Shown here in pieces: positions 1 through 5,976 of a stretch of 6,107 nucleotides of DNA. The first letter of the stretch is position 1, and each line of letters begins with the position of its first letter. The stretch covers positions 1-6,107 of the forward strand of contig CAJMEI010000076.1 in the NCBI GenBank assembly GCA_905212395.1. The letters are read 5' to 3'. The DNA is from an uncultured Christensenella sp. GTDB lineage: Bacteria > Bacillota > Clostridia > Christensenellales > Borkfalkiaceae. The notes below the pieces were generated by a model, which was not told the DNA's origin, made no database searches, and worked only from the letters and a program-made list of their open reading frames with translations. A program made the position numbers and the translations under genes.

Positions 1-861
1 AAAATCCCATTCGGGCACGTATTTTTTATCGGCGCTTTCCTTTTCTTGAATAAAACAATTTTTTAAATTTAAAGAAAATAATTTTTCTTCCGCTCTTAAA
101 ATTTCGTTTTTGGTTAAAACGCGTTTAAGTTCGTTTTTGTTTTGTAAATTTCCGTAAGGGATATACTGAGTCATAAGCGAAAAATATGCTTTGTCGCATA
201 TATTTTCTTTGAACCATTCTAAAATTTTAAACGTTTCGTCCACGTTTTGCGGAAGAACCAAATGCCTTACGATAACTCCTTGCTTAATCAATCCGTTTTC
301 GACGATTAAAGGTTTTGCCTTTACCATTTCTTTTATGGCTTTCGCCGTTATTTCGAAATAATCCTTTTTTCCGCAATATCTTTCGGCTCTTTCGGGCGAA
401 AAAAACTTTAAATCGGTTAAATAAACGTCTATAAAAGAATTTGTTTTTTTAACGGTTTCTACTTTTTCGTAGCCCGACGTATTGCTGATTACGGGGACGT
501 TCGGCTTGTAAAAAGAAAATATTTTTTCTAAATTTTCAAAATAATGGGTGGGGTTGACTAAATTCAGGTTATGAACGCCCGTTTTTTTAAGTTCTTCGCA
601 AATTTCTATAAATTCTTTATCGGTAATTTCTTTGCCCGTAAGGTTTCTCGAAACGGGGTAATTTTGACAAAATACGCATTGCAACGGACAACCGCAAAAA
701 AATATCGCGCCCGAACCTTTATTTCCGCTTATTAAAGGCTCTTCGTAAAAAAAAGGCGAATATTTTGCTATTTTTAAATTTTTCCCCGCTAAGCATCTTC
801 CGTTTTTCAAAATTCTATCCGCATTGCAAAAGTTAGGACAAATATTACATAAGTTTTTCAT
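1..861 (-). CDS. Radical SAM protein, PflX-like (COG1313 type), 3' end cut by window edge
   Basis: The reading frame runs from an ATG at 861-859 leftward for 287 codons to base 1 without a stop. It carries the radical SAM cluster motif CxxxCxxC (C58, C62, C65), which binds the [4Fe-4S] cluster that reductively cleaves SAM. The rest matches the pyruvate-formate-lyase-activase-like PflX family: an N-terminal C5-x2-C8-P-x2-C12 with R16 and C23, EEPLISG (40-46), GSGAIFF (49-55), NLVNPTHY (100-107), NTSGYE (127-132), DVYLTDLK (145-152), RHLVLP (199-204) and LMTQYIP (229-235). The last visible residues, KYVPEWDF, resemble the normal family C-terminus, so only a few residues are probably missing. 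The physiological substrate of this family is not established, and it is not a true PflA because no pfl gene is nearby. No Shine-Dalgarno site precedes the ATG. It is divergent from metK, the SAM producer. Confidence 0.9.
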   Translation of the reverse strand, partial: MKNLCNICPNFCNADRILKNGRCLAGKNLKIAKYSPFFYEEPLISGNKGSGAIFFCGCPLQCVFCQNYPVSRNLTGKEITDKEFIEICEELKKTGVHNLNLVNPTHYFENLEKIFSFYKPNVPVISNTSGYEKVETVKKTNSFIDVYLTDLKFFSPERAERYCGKKDYFEITAKAIKEMVKAKPLIVENGLIKQGVIVRHLVLPQNVDETFKILEWFKENICDKAYFSLMTQYIPYGNLQNKNELKRVLTKNEILRAEEKLFSLNLKNCFIQEKESADKKYVPEWDF

Positions 862-868
862 AAAGAAA

Positions 869-897
869 ATTATATCATTTTTGTATTTGGTTGACAA
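869..897 (-). promoter_or_regulatory. Predicted sigma-A promoter of the radical SAM gene, extended -10
   Basis: On the minus strand TTGTCA (897-892) is followed by a 17-base spacer and a perfect TATAAT (874-869), preceded by TGA so that it forms an extended -10 element. Transcription should begin about seven bases on, at 862 or 861, that is on or next to the A of the ATG. The promoter therefore predicts a leaderless mRNA. It overlaps the metK -35 element on the other strand. Confidence 0.65.
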
Positions 898-919
898 ACG
901 TTTAATAAAAGTTTATCAT
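891..919 (+). promoter_or_regulatory. Predicted sigma-A promoter of metK
   Basis: A perfect -35 TTGACA (891-896), a 17-base spacer and TATCAT (914-919, five of six matches) give a strong vegetative promoter. The expected start is near 926, leaving a leader of about 49 bases before the metK ATG. That is too short for a SAM riboswitch or a T-box. The -35 bases overlap the -35 of the divergent promoter. Confidence 0.7.
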
Positions 920-974
920 AATAGTAATGCGTTTTTATTTAGCGCGTAATAAACGAAATTAAACGGAGAAACAC

Positions 975-2144
975 ATGAAAAAACTTTTTACAAGCGAAAG
1001 CGTTACCGAAGGACATCCCGATAAGGTTTGCGACAGCATTGCCGACGCTATACTAGACGATATTATTTCGCAAGATAAAGATTCGAGAGTTGCCGTAGAA
1101 GTCTGCGCTACTACCGATTTTTTACTTATAATGGGGGAAGTAACAACTTCCGCTAATTGCAATTATGAAAAAATAGCAAGGCAAACCATAAAAAATATCG
1201 GATATACCGAAAAGGGAATAGGTTTCGACTGGGAAAGCGTTAAAATAATAGTAAAAATAAAATCGCAAAGTCCCGATATAGCTATGGGTGTAAACGACTC
1301 CGTAGAATTTCGTCAAAACAATTCTGACGTTGCGGAAAAAACGGGAGCGGGCGACCAAGGAATGATGTTCGGCTACGCGTGCGAGCAAACGGAAGAACTT
1401 ATGCCGTTGCCCATTGTTTTAGCGCATAAAATAACTTCAAAACTTACCGAAGTGAGAAAAAACGGCGAAATAAATTATTTAAGACCGGACGGGAAATCGC
1501 AAGTTACCGTCGAATACGAAAACGGCAAACCTATTAGAGTGGACACGGTCGTAGTGTCAACGCAACATACGCCCGAAGTAGATATGGAAACGCTTAGAAA
1601 AGACGTTAAGGAAAAAATTATTTTCCGTTGCATAAATTCCGAGTTGTTAGACGAAAAAACTAAGTATTTTATAAATCCTACGGGAAGATTCGAAGTCGGC
1701 GGACCTATGGGGGATTCGGGACTTACGGGTAGAAAAATAATAGTGGATACGTACGGTGGTTATTGCGCGCACGGTGGCGGTTCGTTCAGCGGAAAAGACC
1801 CGACCAAAGTTGACAGAAGCGCGACTTATTATGCAAGATACGTAGCTAAAAACGTAGTAAAAGCTGGACTTGCGAAAGAGTGCTTTATAGTAGTGGCGTA
1901 CGCTATAGGGGTAGCTCGTCCCGTATCGTTATTCGTAAACACCAACGGAACGGGAGCGGTTAGCGATGAAAAATTGGCGGAAATCATTTTAAAAGAATTC
2001 GATTTCAGACCTTATTCGATAATAGAAAAATTGCAATTAAGAACGCCTATTTACAAAAAAACCACCAACTACGGTCATTTCGGAAAGAAAGATTTAAGTT
2101 GGGAACAAACCGATTGCGTTGAAAAATTAAAAAAATATTTATAA
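975..2144 (+). CDS. metK: S-adenosylmethionine synthetase (methionine adenosyltransferase)
   Basis: This cytosolic enzyme makes SAM from methionine and ATP, releasing phosphate and diphosphate. The 389 residues span the whole family length. Visible signatures are GHPDK (13-17), GE at 54-55, QSPDI (98-102), GAGDQGMMFGYA (124-135), LRPDGKSQVT (169-178), GGPMGDSGLTGRK (242-254) and HGGGSFSGKDPTKVD (266-280). Residues matching the E. coli active site by alignment from memory are all present: H14, D16, K17, E42, E55, Q98, D101, D127, K174, D247, R253, K254, K274, K278, D280. Minor oddities are S270 in place of the usual Ala in HGGGAFSGKD, T284 where Ala is usual, and D48 where Gly is usual. GGAG at 965-968 sits six bases before the ATG. 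The gene has its own promoter and terminator, so it appears monocistronic. Confidence 0.98.
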   Translation: MKKLFTSESVTEGHPDKVCDSIADAILDDIISQDKDSRVAVEVCATTDFLLIMGEVTTSANCNYEKIARQTIKNIGYTEKGIGFDWESVKIIVKIKSQSPDIAMGVNDSVEFRQNNSDVAEKTGAGDQGMMFGYACEQTEELMPLPIVLAHKITSKLTEVRKNGEINYLRPDGKSQVTVEYENGKPIRVDTVVVSTQHTPEVDMETLRKDVKEKIIFRCINSELLDEKTKYFINPTGRFEVGGPMGDSGLTGRKIIVDTYGGYCAHGGGSFSGKDPTKVDRSATYYARYVAKNVVKAGLAKECFIVVAYAIGVARPVSLFVNTNGTGAVSDEKLAEIILKEFDFRPYSIIEKLQLRTPIYKKTTNYGHFGKKDLSWEQTDCVEKLKKYL

Positions 2145-2149
2145 TTGTT

Positions 2150-2188
2150 TTAGGTTTATCTTTTTAGTTGATAAACCTAATATTTTTT
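2150..2188 (+). terminator. Intrinsic terminator of metK
   Basis: A perfect 11-base-pair stem (2150-2160 with 2170-2180, TTAGGTTTATC and its complement) encloses a nine-base loop and is followed by TATTTTTT at 2181-2188. It begins five bases after the metK stop codon and ends four bases before the comF ATG, so it should separate the two transcription units. Confidence 0.88.
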
Positions 2189-2192
2189 ACTT

Positions 2193-2981
2193 ATGATTAA
2201 GGATTTGTTTTTTGATTTAAAATTAACTTGCAACGCTTGCGGACGTGAAATTTTCACAGGGTATTTTTGCAAGGAATGCTCAGAAAAAATGAAAATTAAC
2301 GACAAATATTGTTTTAAATGCGGAAGGAGCGTTATAAGCGAAGGAAATATTTGTTCGTTTTGTTACGGGAAAGGTCAGTTTTACGAAAAATCTCGTAGCG
2401 CGTTTTTGTATATGGAACCCGTTTCAATGCTTATAAAGAGTATGAAATTTAACGGTAAGAAATATTTGGCGGATATTTTCGGAGAAATTTTAGTTCCTTT
2501 CGTCATTAAAGAATTTGCGGACGCCGATTTAATCACTTACGTTCCCATGCACAAAAAGGATTTAAGGAAAAGGGGATACAATCAAACGTATCTTATGGCG
2601 AAAAAGATTTGCGCTCTTACGGGATATAAATTCGCCGACGTGTTGGAAAAGAAAGTTAGAACCAAAAAGCAAATAAAGTTAAATAAAAACGAAAGATTGT
2701 TCAACTTAAAACAAGCTTTCAGCGTAAAAGACAAAAATGAAATAAAGTATAAAAACGTGCTTGTAATAGACGATGTTTTAACCACCGGTGCAACTGCGGA
2801 AGCTATAAGCGAGCGTTTGTATAGGGCAGGCGCGGAAACCGTATACGTTTTAACAGTTGCTTCCGTCGGGGAGCGGGAAATGAAACGTAAAGAAGAAAAG
2901 AAAAACGGCAAAAAACTCTCTTTTTTTGGCAAAATTTTCAAAAAAAAGTGTTTACATAAAGAGAAAAATAGTGTAAAATAA
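2193..2981 (+). CDS. comFC: ComF family protein (ComFC-like, zinc ribbon plus phosphoribosyltransferase fold)
   Basis: The 262-residue protein has the ComF architecture. An N-terminal zinc-binding part has four CxxC pairs (C13/C16, C26/C29, C40/C43, C54/C57). A phosphoribosyltransferase-type domain follows, with VPMHKKDLRKRGYNQ (117-131), Q160, a KNERLFNLKQAF stretch (165-176) and the PRPP-loop motif VLVIDDVLTTGAT (189-201). ComFC homologues act in the cytosol in uptake of transforming DNA in competent bacteria, but the family is also widespread where competence is unproven, so the role here is inferred. Residues 228-262 form a Lys-rich tail beyond the usual domain end. No Shine-Dalgarno site precedes the ATG, and an in-frame stop at 2178-2180 rules out a longer protein. 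The next ATG (residue 33) would remove the first two CxxC pairs, so 2193 is preferred. No comFA or comFB lies nearby. Confidence 0.88.
   Translation: MIKDLFFDLKLTCNACGREIFTGYFCKECSEKMKINDKYCFKCGRSVISEGNICSFCYGKGQFYEKSRSAFLYMEPVSMLIKSMKFNGKKYLADIFGEILVPFVIKEFADADLITYVPMHKKDLRKRGYNQTYLMAKKICALTGYKFADVLEKKVRTKKQIKLNKNERLFNLKQAFSVKDKNEIKYKNVLVIDDVLTTGATAEAISERLYRAGAETVYVLTVASVGEREMKRKEEKKNGKKLSFFGKIFKKKCLHKEKNSVK
2951..2979 (+). promoter_or_regulatory. Predicted promoter of secA inside the comF 3' end
   Basis: TTTACA (2951-2956), a 17-base spacer and TAAAAT (2974-2979) each match the sigma-A consensus at five of six bases. The expected start is near 2986, giving secA a leader of about 120 bases. 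The elements lie in the last codons of comF, and the final T of the -10 is the first base of the comF stop codon. Confidence 0.5.
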
Positions 2982-2983
2982 AC

Positions 2984-2996
2984 GGAGCGATTTATA
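2984..2996 (+). other. Orphan Shine-Dalgarno-like site with no start codon
   Basis: ACGGAG occurs here (GGAG 2984-2987) just as it does before metK and secA. Exactly six bases downstream, where those genes have ATG, stands ATA (2994-2996), followed by only six more sense codons before TAA at 3015-3017. No real gene follows. It could be a relic of a lost gene or chance in purine-rich DNA. Confidence 0.35.
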
Positions 2997-3026
2997 AAAA
3001 ACAATTTTAATATTTAAAAATTAAGC

Positions 3027-3069
3027 GTTTTATCGTTTCGTTTTTATTTGTTAGCGAAAACGATGGAAT
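3027..3069 (+). promoter_or_regulatory. Imperfect hairpin in the comF-secA gap (secA leader)
   Basis: Bases 3032-3040 (ATCGTTTCG) pair with 3055-3064 (CGAAAACGAT), leaving one bulged A and a 14-base loop. The stem can extend outward by five pairs, three of them G-U, to 3027/3069. Only TTTT then AAAA follows, so it is a poor intrinsic terminator. It could be a weak terminator for comF or a structured part of the secA leader; it ends about 28 bases before the secA Shine-Dalgarno site. Confidence 0.35.
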
Positions 3070-3106
3070 TTTAAAACAAAGATAAAATTTAAAAACGGAG
3101 AAATAA

Positions 3107-5791
3107 ATGGGACTAATAAGATTTATTCTAAGCCACGATTCTAGGGCGAGCCTTAAAAGAATAAGCGCGACTGCGGATAAAATTATCGCAATGGAAAACG
3201 TTTATTCTTCTATGACGGACGCCGAGTTAAAAGAACAAACGGAAATTTTTAAGAAAAGAATTTCGGACGGAGAAAAACTAGATTCTATTTTACCCGAAGC
3301 TTTTGCCGTTGTAAGAGAAGCAAGCGGTAGGGTATTGAATATGAAGCACTATAAAGTGCAGTTAATGGGCGGTATATGCGTTCATCAAGGCAGAATAGCC
3401 GAACTAAAAACGGGTGAAGGTAAAACCTTAATGGCTACTCTTCCCGCATACTTAAACGCTTTGACGGGTAAAGGCGTACACATAGTAACCGTAAACGATT
3501 ACCTTGCCAAAAGGGACGCGGAATGGATGGGAAAAGTTTATCGCTTTTTAGGTTTAACGGTTGGCGTAAATATTCACGATTTAACCGACGAACAAAAAAG
3601 AGAAGCTTATAATTGCGATATTACCTATGGTACAAATAATGAGTACGGATTTGATTATTTAAGAGATAATCTTAAAAAATCTATGTCCCAAATGGTACAA
3701 AGGGGCTTAAATTTCGCAATCGTGGACGAAGTAGATTCTATTTTAATCGACGAAGCGAGAACGCCTTTAATAATTTCGGGAAGAGGACAAAAATCTTCTA
3801 CTTTATATTTCGACGCAAATCGTTTCGTTAAAACTTTAATTCCCGACGAAGATTACACCGTAGATATAAAAGAAAAGAACGTTCAAATTACCGACCAAGG
3901 TTCTAGAAAAGCCGAAAAGTTTTTCCGCGTAGACAATATTGCGGACGTAACGAATGCCGAATTAAACCATCACATTCAACAAGCTTTAAAAGCTCATACG
4001 TTGTTTAAAAAGGACGAAGACTATATCGTAAGCGACGGAGAAATTATAATCGTAGACGAGTTTACGGGAAGACTTATGATAGGAAGACGTTACAGCGAAG
4101 GTTTACACCAAGCCATAGAAGCTAAAGAAAACGTTACTATCAGAAACGAAAACCAAACTTACGCAACTATAACTTTCCAAAACTATTTTAGACTTTACAC
4201 AAAGCTTTCGGGTATGACGGGAACGGCAAAAACCGAAGAAGAAGAGTTTAAAACCATTTACGGCTTAGACGTTTTGGAAATTCCTACCAATAAGCCTATG
4301 CAAAGAAAGGATATGCCCGATATGGTATTTTCTACCGAAAAGGGTAAAATGCAGGCTATCGTAAACGAAATAGTAAGAGTTCACGAAACGGGACAACCCG
4401 TTTTGGTCGGTACGGTTACGGTTGAAAAGTCGGAAGAAATTTCTAAACAATTACTAAGAAATAGAATAAGACATAATATATTAAACGCAAAAAATCACCA
4501 AAGAGAAGCTGAAATTATCGCGCAAGCAGGTAAAAAAGGCGCTGTTACCATAGCAACCAATATGGCAGGCCGTGGTACGGATATTTTGCTCGGCGGTAAC
4601 CCCGAATATTTAGCTAAACAAGATTTAAGAAACAAGGGAATAGCGGAAGAAGATATAGATATGGCGTCTTCGTTCGTTCAAGACGTTTCGGACGAAATTA
4701 AAGCTTTAAGGGAAGAATATAACAGACTTTTAGAAGAACACAAAAAAGTAACCGACGCCGAAAAAGAAGAAGTTATAAAAGCAGGCGGACTTTACATTTT
4801 AGGTACGGAAAGGCACGAGTCTAGGCGTATAGACAATCAGTTAAGGGGAAGAGCAGGTCGTCAAGGCGACCCCGGAAAATCTCAATTCTTTATATCGTTA
4901 GAAGACGATTTGGCAAGAAGATTCGGCGGGGAAAGAATGAAAAGGTTGTATTCTATGTTCAAGATAGACGAATACACGCCGATTCAGTCTAAAATGTTGT
5001 CTAGAAGCATAGAAAACGCGCAAAGAACCATCGAAGGTCAAAACTTCGGAATAAGAAGAAACGTTATTCAGTACGACGACGTTATGAACACGCAAAGAAT
5101 GGTTATTTACGAAGAGCGTATGAAAGTTTTAAGAGGTGAAAACGTTCACGAAAACATCTTAAAACTTATCCCCGATTACGTTGAAAGAGTAGTAAAAGAG
5201 TGCGTAGATTATTCTCAAAACTTAACTAAATGGGACTATGAAAAGTTAAACAGAGTTTTGCAAGATAAAGTTTTGCCTTTGGGAATTGAGTTTTTGGACG
5301 AAGATAAATGCGCTAAATGGGATTACGAGTATTTTATGAAAAAATTACTCGATAAAACTATCGACGAATACGAAAAGAAAATTACGAGATACAGAGAAGA
5401 AGAAAATATCGACTACTACGCTATTGAAAGGGACGTTCTTTTAACCAACGTAGATAAAAAGTGGATAGACCATATCGACAATATGGATAGGCTTAAAAGG
5501 GGAATTTCTTTAAGAAGTTTCGCTAACGAAGACCCGATAAATCCTTTCAAGAGAGAAGGTCTTGAAATGTTTGAAGAAATGGTAGAGTCCATACAAACGG
5601 ATACCGTATTCTTGCTTTTAAAAATGGAACTTCGCAAAGAGCCTGTTAGTAAGCCCGCTCCCGTTAATTTACAAGCGTCGAACGGCGGAAACGTTACCGT
5701 AAAAAACAGCGCAGTTAAAGAAATAGGTAGAAACGACCCTTGTCCTTGCGGTAGTGGGAAGAAATACAAAAACTGTTGCGGTAGAAAGTAA
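3107..5791 (+). CDS. secA: Protein translocase ATPase subunit SecA
   Basis: SecA is the cytosolic and membrane-peripheral motor that drives unfolded preproteins through SecYEG using ATP. The 894 residues cover the full family length. Nucleotide-binding domain 1 has Walker A TGEGKT (102-107) and the DEVD Walker B box (207-210) followed by SILIDEARTPLIISG. The second helicase half has SGMTGTAKTE (368-377), ATNMAGRGTDI (483-493) and TERHESRRIDNQLRGRAGRQGDPG (567-590). The helical scaffold follows (ENAQRTIEGQNFGIRRNVIQYDDVMN, from 636). The C-terminus is a SEC-C zinc tail, RNDPCPCGSGKKYKNCCG (875-892), giving CxCx8CC. A charged insert of about 60 residues (498-556) lies between motifs V and VI, as I recall from clostridial SecA. 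The start is set by GGAG 3097-3100, six bases before ATG. Length and the zinc tail favour the main SecA rather than an accessory SecA2. Confidence 0.98.
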   Translation: MGLIRFILSHDSRASLKRISATADKIIAMENVYSSMTDAELKEQTEIFKKRISDGEKLDSILPEAFAVVREASGRVLNMKHYKVQLMGGICVHQGRIAELKTGEGKTLMATLPAYLNALTGKGVHIVTVNDYLAKRDAEWMGKVYRFLGLTVGVNIHDLTDEQKREAYNCDITYGTNNEYGFDYLRDNLKKSMSQMVQRGLNFAIVDEVDSILIDEARTPLIISGRGQKSSTLYFDANRFVKTLIPDEDYTVDIKEKNVQITDQGSRKAEKFFRVDNIADVTNAELNHHIQQALKAHTLFKKDEDYIVSDGEIIIVDEFTGRLMIGRRYSEGLHQAIEAKENVTIRNENQTYATITFQNYFRLYTKLSGMTGTAKTEEEEFKTIYGLDVLEIPTNKPMQRKDMPDMVFSTEKGKMQAIVNEIVRVHETGQPVLVGTVTVEKSEEISKQLLRNRIRHNILNAKNHQREAEIIAQAGKKGAVTIATNMAGRGTDILLGGNPEYLAKQDLRNKGIAEEDIDMASSFVQDVSDEIKALREEYNRLLEEHKKVTDAEKEEVIKAGGLYILGTERHESRRIDNQLRGRAGRQGDPGKSQFFISLEDDLARRFGGERMKRLYSMFKIDEYTPIQSKMLSRSIENAQRTIEGQNFGIRRNVIQYDDVMNTQRMVIYEERMKVLRGENVHENILKLIPDYVERVVKECVDYSQNLTKWDYEKLNRVLQDKVLPLGIEFLDEDKCAKWDYEYFMKKLLDKTIDEYEKKITRYREEENIDYYAIERDVLLTNVDKKWIDHIDNMDRLKRGISLRSFANEDPINPFKREGLEMFEEMVESIQTDTVFLLLKMELRKEPVSKPAPVNLQASNGGNVTVKNSAVKEIGRNDPCPCGSGKKYKNCCGRK

Positions 5792-5813
5792 TCGACGTTT
5801 AAAATAATAAGTT

Positions 5814-5857
5814 AAAAAAAGTATCAATCGTTTTAAAAGCGATTGATACTTTTTTTT
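5814..5857. terminator. Intrinsic terminator after secA, possibly bidirectional
   Basis: A perfect 10-base-pair core (GTATCAATCG 5821-5830 with CGATTGATAC 5840-5849) is extended by seven A-T pairs (5814-5820 with 5850-5856), and T runs from 5850 to 5857. The loop is nine bases. The A tract on the left would serve as a U tract for transcripts from the other strand. It lies 22 bases after the secA stop. Confidence 0.92.
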
Positions 5858-5917
5858 GTAAAAAATATTAAAAATACTATAACTTAAACACTATAATAAC
5901 TATAAAAGTATATGTAT

Positions 5918-5946
5918 TTGATTATATTATAGCAGAGATATATAAT
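5918..5946 (+). promoter_or_regulatory. Predicted promoter of aspA
   Basis: TTGATT (5918-5923), a 17-base spacer and a perfect TATAAT (5941-5946) lie in the AT-rich gap after the secA terminator. The expected start is near 5953, which gives a leader of about 24 bases carrying the GGGAGGG site. The region upstream to 5858 holds only AT-rich DNA with three ACTATAA words (5876, 5890, 5899), and I see no clear operator. Confidence 0.6.
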
Positions 5947-5960
5947 GAGGGCAAATACAT

Positions 5961-5967
5961 GGGAGGG
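5961..5967 (+). promoter_or_regulatory. Shine-Dalgarno site deciding the aspA start
   Basis: GGGAGGG lies nine bases before the ATG at 5977. An in-frame ATG at 5959-5961 would add six residues, but its GAGG (5947-5950) lies upstream of the predicted transcription start near 5953 and so would be absent from the mRNA. This favours 5977. Confidence 0.7.
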
Positions 5968-5976
5968 CGAATAACT

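Noticed and set aside
862..897. Upstream in-frame TTG start for the radical SAM gene at 897-895
   Set aside because: It has no Shine-Dalgarno site and coincides with the -35 element, and the added residues match nothing I recognise in the family.
2168..2197. TTGATA-18-TATGAT as a promoter across the comF start
   Set aside because: It would start transcription near 2204, inside the comF frame, and would lose the ATG. It probably arises by chance in AT-rich DNA.
2582..3004. Antisense open frame of about 140 codons opposite comF
   Set aside because: It is the complement of a well-supported ComF gene. Its Phe, Leu and Ser richness is what the reverse of Lys-rich coding DNA gives, and no ribosome site was seen.
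5416..5769. Antisense open frame of about 117 codons opposite the secA 3' end
   Set aside because: It lies wholly within conserved secA sequence and has no recognisable motif, so it is a shadow. The same applies to the smaller antisense frames opposite metK and secA.
5876..5905. Three ACTATAA words at 5876, 5890 and 5899 as an operator array
   Set aside because: The spacing is irregular (14 and 9 bases), the words are low-complexity, and the local AT content makes them likely by chance.
5945..5974. Nine-codon frame just upstream of aspA as a possible leader peptide
   Set aside because: Its ATG overlaps the predicted -10 element, so the mRNA should begin after it.
5959..5976. Alternative in-frame aspA start at 5959
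   Set aside because: Its only Shine-Dalgarno-like sequence lies before the predicted transcription start, while the ATG at 5977 has a strong GGGAGGG within the mRNA.
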